DNA of 64,000 nucleotides from NCBI GenBank assembly GCA_029298735.1, contig JANSLP010000062.1:1-64000 (forward strand). The letters run 5' to 3'. Under the pieces are notes generated by a model. The model had not been told where the DNA came from. It was given only the letters and a program-made list of their open reading frames with translations, and made no database searches. The DNA is from Ophiostoma sp. CBS 140.51. Its lineage: Eukaryota; Ascomycota; Sordariomycetes; Ophiostomatales; Ophiostomataceae. Below, piece after piece: positions 32,781-44,637 of the stretch; the stretch's first letter is position 1, and every line of letters begins with the position of its first letter. The translations under genes and the position numbers were made by a program.

Positions 32781-33344
32781 TGTGAATTGTTGTGGATTGG
32801 GTTATCGACGAGAAAATTCGAGGATCGCGTGGTTATGCGGTAGAAGGGAGATTGGGCGAAGGAGACGTGGGTGGTGGTGGAAATGAATGTCGTGATGTTT
32901 GGCAGAAGGGGGCAGAGGGAGGACGAAAAGAGGATGGGAAGGGAAAAACCCACGAAAGCTCCGACAAATGGTCTGATGCTGATTTGCTCCACTCAGCGCC
33001 CGCCAACTGGAGAGAGCGACAGCCCGCCAAACACCCCCCAAAGCGACTGACCACTGACGGCTGCCCGCCTGGAGCGAGGGAAATAACTAGGCGCAAAAAT
33101 GAATCACCCTTGTTTAATTCGCGGTGACCCGGGATGTCACGTGCATAGTGGCACGTGAGGGTGACTAAGAATGGGAATGGACGGCTCCAAAATACGGTCC
33201 CAATTAGCCAATCACACGCCTGCATCTCAAACTGGTGGCAGTTTTTTCTGAACTTGGGAGTCGTCTGAGCCCAGACAGCTTTTTGTTGATGTGCAGCATC
33301 GTGACCGGGATTGCTTTACTCCAGCGACACCAATTGCGGCCACC
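32781..33344. promoter_or_regulatory. Divergent COX9/MRPL22 promoter with paired E-boxes and CCAAT
   Basis: Two CACGTG hexamers lie at 33138-33143 and 33152-33157, each within TCACGTG on one strand. A CCAAT box is at 33208-33212. TCACGTG is the core of Cbf1-type bHLH sites, and CCAAT is the HAP/CBC site known to drive respiratory genes in yeast. The boxes lie about 190-360 bases from each start codon. Function here is inferred. Confidence 0.6.
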
Positions 33345-34597
33345 ATGAGCCTCAACATACCCTCAAGGAGGGTTCTAGCGACAGGTGAGCTACGGCATGA
33401 CTTTGGATCGTCCTGTGTGCTCCGAACCGACCCTCTAACCCTCCTCTCTTTTAGGTCTCCGGCCGACGACAACATGCACCGCTGCGACGACACACTCCGC
33501 CCTCGTGCTGCGGCCACGCACACAACCACAGCAGCCGCTGAACGGTGCTACCAGCCGGCCACTTCACACGACATCCCCCAACGCCATTAGCTGGAAGGGT
33601 CTCTTTGGTGGCCGGAAGAAGCCCGCCTCGTCCCAATCCGCCGATGCCGCTGCCGGTCTGTCCGGCGACCTGAGCCGGGCCAAGACCCGCCAGGAACTTA
33701 GGGACCGCATGACCAACCCCGATCTGAGCGCCAGTCCCCTGCTCGCCAGCGAGCTCGAGCAGCAGCAGCAGCAGGGCGTCCAGTCCACCAGAGAGGACGG
33801 TGCGAAAAAGCCTGCGACATCCTCGTCTGCCCGCAATGAAATCGGCACGTCCTTGCTTCAGTCCGACCTCCAGCGCGCCCTCGACCCGGATCCGCGCAGC
33901 CGTGTCCGCTGGGAACGCAAGATGGTCGTGCGCCACGTCTCTCGTCTGCTGGACCCCAAGGGCCAGGAGACGCGCGAGGAGCGTCTGGCCCGCACGGAGC
34001 GCCAGCTGCTGCACAAGTCCATGCCCATCCCGACGAGCACCAAGAAGCTGGTGCACCTGGCCCGCCAGATCTCGGGCAAGACGCTCGAGGATGCGCTGGT
34101 GCAGATGCGTTTCAGCCAGAAGAAGATGGCCCGGGAGGTGCTGTGGCACCTGGAGGAGGCGCGCGACGTGGCTGTCGTGGAGCGTGGTATGGGCCTGGGC
34201 CGAGTCCAGAAGAAGGATGCCGAGGACTCTGAGTCGACGTCGCATCCCATCAAGATACAGACCAAGGACGGCAAGTGGCTCGAGATTACCGACCCTTCGC
34301 GCATGTACATTGACCAGGCCTGGGTCGGCAAGGGCATATGGCGTGCGGCCCAGGCCGAGTACCGTGCTCGTGGTCGCCGCTACACAAGATGGTCGCCATC
34401 GTCTTGTACGTTCCCTACCCTTTTACTTTAGTTTTTGGTCATTGCTAACCCCCCTAGTCCTCTCGGTCGTCCTCAAAGAGGAAAAGACCCGTATCCGCCA
34501 GCACGACGAGCGTGTGGCCAAGGAGGCCAAGAAGGCGCCTTGGGTTCACCTGCCCAACCGCCCCGTCACAGCTCAAAGACCCTACTACTCGTGGTAG
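33345..34597 (+). CDS. mrpl22: Mitochondrial large-subunit ribosomal protein uL22m
   Basis: Three exons, 33345-33384, 33455-34405 and 34458-34597, encode 376 residues. The N-terminus (MSLNIPSRRVLATG, then Arg/Thr-rich with RPLHTTSPNA) fits a mitochondrial presequence. The uL22 domain spans about 185-350: KKLVHLARQISGKTLEDALV, MRFSQKKMAREVLWHLEEA, and the C-terminal WVGKGIWRAAQAEYRARGRR. uL22m lines the exit tunnel of the 54S mitoribosome. The 120-residue region between presequence and domain is low-complexity, including a Gln run near residue 135. The last intron is 52 bases. The gene is divergent from COX9. Confidence 0.9.
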
Positions 34598-35116
34598 ACG
34601 TTGTTGGCTGTTACGAACCTTTTGCCTTCCACCATCTCACCTGTCCATATCCTGTCATATTAGCAAAAGCAATTAGACACTGTAAAAATATGAATGCATT
34701 TTTTGTTATCACTTATGGGCGTTGATGCTGATGCCTACGCTATGATTGAGCTATCTTCTCATGTTATATCACAGATTACAAACTTAATTTTTGCAACTTG
34801 AATATAGTAAATTGAATATAAGCAATGCTGTCTAGTTGAGAAAACAATCCCCTGTGTTCGTGTCGCGCCTGCGGCGACACTCGACGGCATATGGGAGAGA
34901 AACCGCGCTGGCTTCTTGATAATAAAACGCCCTTACCGTCTATTATGCCACTGTGCACTACCTGTAGTGTGGCCAGGTAATAAAATACATATGAAAGGAA
35001 GTCCAAACGAAGCCTTGTCTCGATGGAGACGGAGCTCGCCCCCCGTAATGTTTATTTTTTTGCATGAAAGTAAATGCTCGATTTCGCTCGCTATACGACG
35101 TACGACGGCAGCCCCT
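34598..35116. other. Convergent intergenic MRPL22/CFEM gene
   Basis: 3' regions of two convergent genes, AT-rich from 34660 to 34830. No coding signal was seen. Confidence 0.6.
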
Positions 35117-36238
35117 CTAAACCATATTCCTAGGGACGTGACGAGGGACCATGTCTTCGTATCGCCGCGACTTCATCTCCAGCTCCGAGTTATCGAAGCC
35201 ATTGCCGCGCTCGTTCGCATAGACACGGCCCGAACCAGGCATCGGGTCCGATATCTTGAGATGCGCCCGCGAAGGACTGCGGTCGTTGCCTCCTCTCTTG
35301 TGCTTCCGGGTAATAATGATCGCCACAATGGCGGCAATTACGGCCACGGCACCGACGGCAGCACCGATGCCGATACCAGCCTTGGCACCGGCAGTCAGAC
35401 CAGCAGAGGCAGTCGAAGTTGAGCTGGCAGCGCTGGATGTGGTCTGTTTCAAGGTTAGCAGTTGCTTTTACTTCACGTGGAAGGAGAGCACGACTCACGT
35501 TTGCAGGAGTGCTGGTGGTGGCACTGGTGGTAGTGGGAGCGGCGGTTGTGGACTGAGCAGTTGACGTTGGTGCAACAAGGGCATTGCTGGTTGCGCTTGA
35601 GCTTGTGACCGGAGTAGGAGTGCTGCTCGTCACGGGAGTAGACGTGCTAGTCGGGGGAACGCTGCTGGTCGTAGGCGGAGCCGATGTTGCAATCGAGCTG
35701 CTGGTGACGGGTGTGGGCGTGGACGACACCGGGGGCGTAGACGGTGTTGAGGAGACCGCAGGCGGCGGTGTTGATGAGACGACAGGTGCCGATGTGACTG
35801 GCGTGGACGTGGCTGCAGGAGCGCTCACGACAGCAGCTGTGTGAAGTCAGTATGCTGTGCAACTCATAGCCAGACATTGACGAGATGCTGTCAACTTACT
35901 TGCGCAAACACCAATGACATAGTTTGTAACGGAAGCCAGGAGATCTGCAGCACAAGCGGCAGCAGCGCAGTCATGGACACCGTTCTGGAAGTTGGGAGCA
36001 GCGCAAAGACAGCCAACCGAGTCCGCTGTGCAGCCAAATGTGCTGGCCTCTGAAATGACCTGATCGAGACATGTTTGCTGTTGCGATGCGTTAGAAAACA
36101 TAGCCACGTTTCATGACAGTGTAATAGAGAACAACCTACACCACAGCCAGGCAGAGAAGCCTCATCGGGGAAGCTCTGAGACTTGGCGATGCCCGCAAGG
36201 GCGGCCAGTGCAAAGACCAGCGAGTTTTGAGAACGCAT
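35117..36238 (-). CDS. CFEM-domain surface protein with Ser/Thr stalk and one membrane helix
   Basis: Four exons, 36238-36140, 36077-35900, 35836-35499 and 35443-35117 in transcript order, encode 313 residues. A signal peptide (about 1-20, LVFALAALAGIAKSQS) precedes a CFEM domain with eight Cys at 32, 36, 49, 56, 58, 70, 75 and 91; Asp52 sits where CFEM proteins that bind haem have their axial Asp. Residues about 95-225 are a Ser/Thr/Pro stalk with repeated VSSTPxPVTSS-like units, probably O-glycosylated. A membrane helix (about 228-249) and a basic stop-transfer RKHKRGG follow, then a 60-residue cytosolic tail. It is therefore membrane-spanning rather than GPI-anchored. Roles in the family include haem uptake, adhesion and surface sensing; the exact role is unknown. 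The upstream DNA is unusually long. Confidence 0.87.
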
Positions 36239-36840
36239 TTTGGGTAGAATAAAGCGAAGAAAAAATGAACAAAAAGAGAGAGATTTGAGAGAGAATGTGA
36301 AGAGGCAAAAAAGCCCAAAAGAGTCGGATCAAAGAAGAGAAACGAGCCGTGGAGGATACAAGCTCCTCCTACAAGCCGTCACTGGGAAGACCAGCCAGAG
36401 GGAAACAAACAAAAATAGAAAGAAACACCCGTGTGAAGAACGGGAGAAGAAAAAGAATCAAGAGAAGAAAAAGAAAAGGAGGCGAAGCAGGCCGTGAAAG
36501 AGGGTCTGCGGCGTATATAAAAAGTATGCAAGAAGTATGCAAGAGAATAACGGTCGAAGGAGCCCAACAGAGAATAGCCGACTTGGCTGAGCTGAGCAAA
36601 CGAGTCGTTTCGAGAAGAGGAGGGTGAGCGTGTAGTATGCAGTATGCACGATGGACACGAGCCTGGCTGCAGGACGTGGAGCGGAATGGCGTGGCAAGCT
36701 GCAAATTAACGATGCAGCCCTGGGGGGTTCAGTTGGGCGCGGGGATGTTTGGCCGTCTGGCGTGTTTGTCTCTCGCCAGAGTGTATCTTGTCTCGACGAA
36801 AGTAGCGGACGTTGTGCGAGCAAGTGGATCACTCTATATA

Positions 36841-36854
36841 TGTGTGTGTGTGTG
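36841..36854. repeat. (TG)7 microsatellite
   Basis: Seven perfect TG units, directly following TATATA at 36835-36840. Confidence 0.85.
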
Positions 36855-38038
36855 TTCGCCGTGCGGGTAGCCTTTTCGATTTTTTTCCCTGAGAGGTTCC
36901 TCCTCGTGTAATGCCAAACGGGGGTCGAACGAAACGATGTGATCGATATAGCGAGAACGGGTAGCACGCGGGAATGCTGTTGGCGAGAAGGGTAGTGTGG
37001 AAGATGGCCCTGGTAAAAAGAAGAGGGTGGTGCCGAAAAAGAATGCGGTTGTTCTTTATTAGATGCCCTTTGTGTTCTGATTAATATCCAGCCGCGAGGA
37101 TGACGACTAGTAGGACGGAGTCGAGAATGCACGATGGAGAGATATTAGATGGGTGAGGAATGAATGGGTGGAATAGATTTAAAAGGCGGGGCGTCAAAAG
37201 AAAAGAAGAGAGAAAAGTATGAAGATAAAGCTGACGAGCCGTGTGGAATAAAGTAAAAACTCTCAAAAGTGAAGCTAAAGTAACGTGTATAAAGTGGTCA
37301 GACGATGCGATGGCCGTGAGAGGAAAGAGGAGAGTGGGAGAAGGTAAGTAAACAAAGAAATGGAAAGGAAGACCTGGAAGGAAGGAATGACAACGAAGGT
37401 ATGGGCGGAAGGTGCGCTCACGAGAAAAAGAAAGAGGAAAGAAGAAAAAAAAATTACAAAATGGGAAAGAGCAGACTTTCATGAAGAAGAAAGAAAAGGG
37501 AAGGAGCGAAGGAGAGCCTGAGGAAAGGGGAGGAAGGAGGGCCCAGTTGGCTTAATGAGGAAAGCGACCCAGTTCAGTCGTGATCCAAGCTCTTTCAACC
37601 TTGTTGATTCCGCACTTCCATTTTCCATTCTCTTTCATCCTCTCCCCAAGTCGGCCCCCTCTTGCAAAATCCACTCCTCTCCGCAACCAGCAAGCCTTTT
37701 TTTCTTCCCAACGCACACCCATGTCGCTTGAGAAAGTTATGCTTGAAGGGAAAGGTACAAGTACGTACGCCGAAAACCCTGGCACAACGTCTTGTCTCCT
37801 CAGCCCTGCCCTGCAGCCATCCATCCTCTGGCCAGGGGTTCAGACCAGAGCGAATAGGAAAGGGCAAAAGCCAGAGCGTCTTTTTCCTGCAGACGCCGTC
37901 GTTTCTGCACCCCTCCAAGCTCTTTGCGACCAAGATGCCGGTACTTGAGGGTAGTATGGCGAATCGGTAGGTTAGCCAGGTACCCCGATCCGAAAACGCA
38001 ACGTCCCCGAACCCACCAGTCCCTTTCTATTTGACCTT

Positions 38039-39264
38039 CAGGAACACACCAGGAACGCCAGGAACAGGGAGAGCCCATGCGCTACTGCACAGGATTACGT
38101 GGTGTGGATGACCACCTCTGCACCACGGCTGGGCGGCTCAGGGACACACATCCACTATTCAGGGGCCGCCTGCATTTGCCAACAAGCTGAACAGTGGGCT
38201 GTGCCCAGCGGATTCCGCTAATACGATGCGAGCGGCGGCAACGGAGCAGGACCATGGTGGTTGTGCAGCGGAAGAACAAGAAAACATTCTATCTGGCACT
38301 GCAAACTCCTTCGAACAACTCCTTCAAGAAGCACCTGTGCCTCCTTCGAAACGAGGGGTTTTGCTGGCAGAGATCATATATCTGACGATGCGCCCTTTGA
38401 CCCCCCCTGACCCCTCTGGTCCCTTGCGGCGAGGGCGGTTTTTGCTCAACTGGCTAAACTGCTTTGCGGCGGGCTCCTGCAAGGTCTTTTACTCTCACGA
38501 TGCAGCTAAGAGGTGAGGGGGGCAAGAAACAGCGAACGGACAAACGAAAAAAGAGGGACGGGAGTGAGCGAAGAGGGGGGATGAAGAAGAAAAAAGACTG
38601 GAAACGCACAGATTTGTGGCAAGACAATCAATCTGGGGCCGGCTACCATTTCCTCGATTGGGAATTGTTTTGCCTTGTCCAAACGTCCAAACGCACCGGC
38701 AAACCGAAAACAGGCGCGGGGTGGAGGCGGTTGGTTCTTGGCTCGATGTGTTGAACGAATACACAAAGAAACGAAAACGAAGAGCTATGAGAACAAGATC
38801 TGTCAAGCTTCCGGCAGTGAAGTACAAAGTATATCCAAGACGAAAACGGATATCAAAGTGGTGACTCTGCCCCTCCTCGACGGACCACTACGAAGTAGTA
38901 CATCTCCCGTTCGTCACCGACCACTGTACATGATAACTGACCACCAAATCTCTTGCAAACACTTCACAACGACATCCGGTCCGGCCAAGGGAGCTCGCCG
39001 TTGGTTCTTCCACCCTCTCCCTGCGTTCCCATGCTCACGACACTGGCATCCGTCCTTTCTGCCACTCATTCCTTTTCCCTCTCTTTTAACCAGGCGGCAT
39101 TATTCTCTTGCCGCCAGCACATCTTGCACATCATCTCCCCTCTCCCACAGCCAGTCAGTCCAGACGATGGGATCACATCCCGCAGACGATCGACACCAGG
39201 AACAGCATAAAGGCTGTCGTGGGATGGTACCCAGGAACGACACAGCCATCCCGAAGCCAGGAAC
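38039..39264 (+). promoter_or_regulatory. Cluster of CCAGGAAC octamers
   Basis: Five copies of CCAGGAAC in one orientation start at 38049, 38058, 39196, 39231 and 39257, with a CAGGAAC at 38039. A 13-base CAGGGGCCGCCTG follows each subcluster (38160-38172 and 39264-39276). It lies 1.8-3.0 kb upstream of the CFEM start. Whether it binds a protein or is a decayed duplication is unknown. Confidence 0.45.
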
Positions 39265-42200
39265 CAGGGGCCGCCTGAACGGCCAATGTGCTAGCACGGC
39301 GCCAGCGCAACTCTTTTTTTCCCCTTCCCCTTTCTTTGTTCTGTCTGTGCTTTTTTCTTGATTTACCCCTGTCTAGGCGGCTGCGCTAAAACAGGCCAAC
39401 GACTGTCTTCTTTGGCAGACCTAGTTGTCTCAGGTTCTCGCGCTACGCATCACAAAGTGTGCGCCATTAGCTGTTTTTCGTCTTTCTCTCTTTTTACTTT
39501 TCTTTTTCTTTCGTCTGCATTGAGGGCCCTCTTTTCTTCCTTCAATGACATGGGAAGCATTGCAGACAATGAATGCACGAATGCGATCCGCCATGCAAAG
39601 TACATGGAGTTGTCGTCGTTGAGAAATGCCTCAGGATCGGTCAAAGAATCAAGAAAACGAACAAACAACTAGCGGTCTAGTTTTCTTTACTCCGAGTTTG
39701 TTTCCTACCAAGATCACCTTTGTGGGTGGCTCCTCGAGCCCCCTTCTTTCTCAGGGCGTTTGCCCTTACTTAAGAAGCCCTATTGAAGCTCCACCCCATC
39801 TTCCAGCTCCAGAACGAGCCACTTTGAGCTTGCATTCTGCAGCAGCGATCTTATTCTCAGCGTGGCTGAAAAACGTGATGGCCACGAAGGGAGGCACATG
39901 CCAATCATTTCCAAGCAAGGAGCAACAAAACATGTGGCTTCCCGGGATAATGAACAAACTTGATATGATCAACTCGGAGCTCGCTATGATCCCTTTTTGG
40001 TCCTGCGGTATGAACTTTGGGATTGGTATGGGAGCATACGCAGCACAGCACAGTTTGGATGACGGATGCCTTCGCATTATACACACACGCGTACACCTGC
40101 GATGTGCTTACATACAACGGCCTGCTATGTTGCATTTAAGGGATGTCGTCCGTTGTTCTTGAGCCCAGCGACCAGGTGCGCATAGCCTGCCAGTTGCAGA
40201 AGCTGGTAACGTCCAAGCAAAAACGTGCAGGCCAAATTAGCCAGCTCAGCCAGGACAGCCACCCGAAGAATATTCCACTATTCCACCAGAGTGCACAAAC
40301 GTCCCAAGCTCGTGGACTGAAAGCCCAGCCCAGGGTACAACAAGTACAAGTAAAGCCACGCAAGATTGCTCAGGGTCTCTCCCCGGCCTGGCCAACATTG
40401 AACGGTTTCTGGGCAGTCGTCTGTCTGGCGCTGCGCCACGTTGCAGACGTTTTGGAACAGAGTGCAATATGGGGGAAAGGGAAGTGGACATACAGCAAAA
40501 GTCGGGACTAGGGGGCCCTCCAATTTCAATGCCTGCAAACCCCCGTCGGGATCCAAAACAACCAGCCTCGTGGGAAATGAGCACGGCTGAGTCCCTTTGT
40601 GAAGCACTGCAGTGTTCTGTGACAAGTATGGGTGGACTTTCTGTCTTGAGATACTTTACCACAGTACACACGACAGGGGCCAGGCCGTATGCTGCCAAGA
40701 CCAGAGGCAGCCCCGTCTCATACAACGAACAAAATCTCCTCACAAGAATGAGGGGATGAAGTATCGAAATACTGACAGCGAGAACCGAAAGAGGCAAGAG
40801 GTAAAGAAGACCCCAAAAAGACAGGGAACGAACCTCGAATAAAGACGGCAAAAATCAAGAAAAACCGTCAAATTATCAGGGCGGCCTCGGAGATATCTCG
40901 CGACACGCTATCCAGGGATGCTCTGTGGAATTGGCTGCCTCAAGGCATTCTCACAGATGTATTCATCCCAGCTCGTCGACATTGAATTTCTCCTGGCTGG
41001 TCCATTCCCGTCCCGTCATACCGCGACCGTGGAATAGACTACAAGGCTCGCCCGTGATGGCAGTATTGGCGAAAGTGCCCAAGTCCTTTGTTCGAACGAC
41101 GGTGTCCCTGCCCGAAAGCTGTGGCCCAGAGTTCGTGATATCCAGGCTCCGTGTTGCATCGGGATGCTGCGTCAACCTCCGTCATTACTCGGCGGTTTTT
41201 ATATTTCTGTGTTCTGTGCTTCTCGTAAGTGCAATTGCATTTTTGGCCGCTCTTAGTCGAGCTACACACGTTTTTGTATCGTGCATCGCGTGTCTAGTAC
41301 TTGATCTCCCTCCATTTTCAGTGCGGATCAAGTAATGGCTGGCATTTAACGTACTGCTTTTTCCGTACTTTTTTTACGCCCACTCGCTTCGTCTAGAGGC
41401 GCATTTCAAAGCACAGAAAAACGCGTGCCTTGCACGAGTCGTGAACGTGGCTCGCGATGCAAATCCAAATCCAAATCCAAAGCTCCTCTCTGCACATGTT
41501 TAAAATGAACACAGCCCGAAAAAAGGAAGCCCGAAAGGACACAAGACATATCTGCAAGTTCGTCTTGTCGCGGTTCGCGTTTGCTGACAAGAAGGAATGT
41601 TTGGTTACACCTTGACAAAAAGTACTGCAGAAGGGAAATATACGATGCATGTCCCAGAGCTTTCTTTTCTCTTTCACTACCGCTTTCTTTCTTTTTATCT
41701 GCAACGCGACGCGATAGCTAATCTTATTTGCACCTTCTTTCTGCTGTCGGGCACCGCCTCTTTGCATCGAAAGCTACAGCAGCAGCCACAGTCAGCCTGC
41801 CTAATGCACGCCCGCGATCCTGCATGCATGTACAGGAAAGCATTTCGTGTTCCATTTGGTTCGGCACTCGGACACAAACACACCAGTGCAGGTAGGTAAA
41901 GCTCATCATTTGAAGTTGTATTCTCGTTTTCCCATTTCTCGTTTTCTTTGACCTCTACGCAGCATGCAGTAGCTTTGCATTCCTTGTTCTATTTTTGCCA
42001 TCCTTCTCACCGTTGCTGTTGCCCGATGCAGAGAAAATAAGAAATGCACACTTGCATCGACTAATCGACGATGCAGCCGGTATGGGGCACATCGTACTTT
42101 TCTGCAGCATTATTTTCTCTCCAGCTCGCCGTCTCTTCTTACACCTCATCATATACTGCAGCATGTCGTGTTACCTACGTGTCATGGGGCTCCGTATATG

Positions 42201-43681
42201 CCAGCGCGGAGCTGCCTTTCTGTCCTTTTCTTCATCATCCCTTCTGACCTAGGTCCTCTCTAGCACACAGGAGCCAAGTAAGTACATACGGGTGTAGATT
42301 ATGATAAATGTGTGTCCGGCAGCAACAAACCAAGCATCTCGCATCTGATTCCTCCACGGTCCAGAATATGAACATACTGCTTCTTTTGATGCTATCATAC
42401 GATATTAGACTCTCATCCTCGGGGTTGTGCCTGGTCTGTCCTACGGTGAGATGTTGACAACGCATACCCTCTGCACATACCCGAGCCTATTTGCGGAGTG
42501 GCGGGACGCTCATGACCGGCCCTTTTCTTTGTTATTTTCTCCTTCTTCTCGTTCTTTCAGTCATTTTCGTCCTATCCACAGTTTTCCAGCCTCTAATTCA
42601 AGTAACCGGCGTGCTGTTGTGGCACTTCGTGGAATGCAGAGCATGCTTCTTGTACACCGACCAGCAGCTCGTCAAAGGGTCCGCTGTTGCGCCGTGCTAT
42701 CACGGCTTTCTGCATGTAGGATACTCCGCCACCTGGCACGAGAAAGACCAAAAAAAGGAAGACCGGGAACTCACCGACGAGGCGTTCTTTCACGGAAGAG
42801 GCGCTTTTATATCCTATCCACCATCGCTGTTAATGGAACAACGGACATCAGATGAGAAGTAGGGACGGGGGTGACAAGCACAAATCTCGTCGGTAATTTT
42901 AATTTGTGCCTAGTAAAATGTAGTTATGAGAAAACAACAGAATGCCCGGAACACTGCTCTGAGATGATTATTAACATCAACCGGGGGATGTTCCCTCCCT
43001 GGTTTCGTTGGGTGCACAAATACAACATACGAGGATGCGTGAAATATGCACCCAAAAAGCTACATGTATCTACCAACATGGGACACGCGGAGGCAACGAC
43101 TGGATGAAACCAAATAAATAAAATGTCGGTCACAATCCTCACGTGTCGTGCATCAAAGGTTGGCTACTGGATGTTGGATATGATATGTGCAGCCTTCGAT
43201 GCGTGACACGGCCAGCAGAAAGTTACCTCAACACAATGTGAGAGGCGTGCCGAGTTCGAAAATAGGATCTAGCAGTGTACAGAATTTACGAAGCACCGCA
43301 GATGACGGGATATGGAGCAGTGTGGCTTCTGTCCTCGTTGAGTTTGTATATGCCTTTGTCGGCACCTGCTCGTGCCTCGTGCTGTGCAATGATTTCACGA
43401 AAGCAGCAAAAGCTGCCGGCACGACATACGTATCACGCAATGATGCACCGCAGACGTGGTATAAAAACAATATGGTCACCATGTGGCAGCACGTGCGTTG
43501 TCGGAATATTTGCGGACTTTGTTGGCTTTGGTGTCATAAACGAATTATTCAATCTCAAAATAACAGCCATTCCGTGTCCGGTTGGCCCTGTATGACATAC
43601 TCGCATTTTTGCGTTTGAATTCCCCGCTCATACAATGCACTTTCTGTATGACTCCATCGAGATGCCAAGAATTACATTTGC

Positions 43682-44637
43682 CTAGTCCAGCAGACGGCCT
43701 AAGCCGATGCCGTCGTACAACGGCACCAGCCAGGTGTCGATGCGCTTGTCCTCGGCCAACGCCGTGTTGAACTCGCGCAGGGCGTCCATATCCTTAACGG
43801 TGCGGTAGCTGCCGCCCTCGGCAATCAGCGCAGCCTCCTTGGCGGCCTCCGGGTTGTCGTCGCTGTCGTCGGCGACCAGACCGCGGCGCAGCACGTTGTC
43901 AGCAACAATCAGACCGCCGGGGCGGAGGAGGCGACGGGCAGCGCCGGGCTGCGACTTCTTGAGGATGGTCTGCAGGTAGGTCGGGTAGCCCGACTTTTGC
44001 GCGTCGATGAAGATGAGATCATACGGCTCTTCCGGATCAAGGGCGTCGAGTCTAAGAGCGTGTCAGTACTGCGATGGAAATTCCGAATATCGGCAGGCCG
44101 ACTCACGTCTCAATGGCATCGCCGACAATAACTTCGGCGTTTTCGACACCGACCTGGGCAAAGCCCTTGCGTGCGGCCTCGGCGTACTCGGGGGAGAACT
44201 CAAGGCCCGTCACCTTGCCGCTCGGTCCAACAGCATGCGACCTAGTTACTGTTAGCTGTGTAGTTCATTGTGCCGAGAACGAATGCGCATCTGCATGTTG
44301 GGATACAACTGGTGACTCACCAGACCATGGACGAGAAGCCGCGGAACACGCCGACTTCGAGGACTACAAAATTGTTAGTGAATAGGCACAACAGATGAGG
44401 TTGGTGATGTCACTGGCGCTTTAACATACCGCGACGTGCGCCGGACAGCTGGGCAAGGAAGCTGAGGGCCTGGGCCTGGTAGGTTGAGATGGTCAGGTTG
44501 GCATGCTCGAGCTCGAGGATCTGGGCATGGTACTTGAGCAGCGGTTCGGGCAGGACGCTGGACTTCGCTGCGGCGTACTCGATGACGCGCGTGGCCACCT
44601 TGACGTTGGGGAAGAGGGAGGGGACGTTGGCCTTCAT
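43682..44637 (-). CDS. SAM-dependent O-methyltransferase, family 3 (catechol/caffeoyl-CoA type)
   Basis: Four exons, 44637-44430, 44363-44321, 44241-44107 and 44051-43682 in transcript order, encode 251 residues, the usual size for the family. The second exon is only 43 bases. SAM-binding motif I is VLEVGVFRGFSSMVW; GDAIETLDAL and the metal-site segment DLIFIDAQKSGYPTYL follow, then GGLIVADNVLRRGLV. These residues match divalent-cation-dependent O-methyltransferases acting on catechol-like acceptors. No signal peptide is present, so it is probably cytosolic. The specific acceptor is unknown and the neighbours do not suggest a biosynthetic cluster. Confidence 0.88.

Larger units (their letters stand above)
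36239..43681. other. 7.4 kb gene-poor region upstream of the CFEM gene
   Basis: The only gene whose 5' end faces this region is the CFEM gene on its left; the right neighbour shows its 3' end. Read on the minus strand, 36240-36500 and 37190-37530 are long pyrimidine-rich blocks, as in fungal leaders and core promoters. A TATATAA at 36514-36520 lies about 280 bases from the CFEM start. Open frames such as 38675-39361 plus and 40246-40851 minus carry no recognisable domain. I see no gene or transposon. Confidence 0.5.

Noticed and set aside
33451..34245. Minus-strand 264-codon frame opposite MRPL22
   Set aside because: Antisense shadow; the uL22m protein on the plus strand is clear.
40246..40851. 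201-codon minus-strand frame with hydrophobic N-terminus in the 7.4 kb gap
   Set aside because: The hydrophobic start resembles a signal peptide, but the rest is not protein-like and overlaps other random frames.
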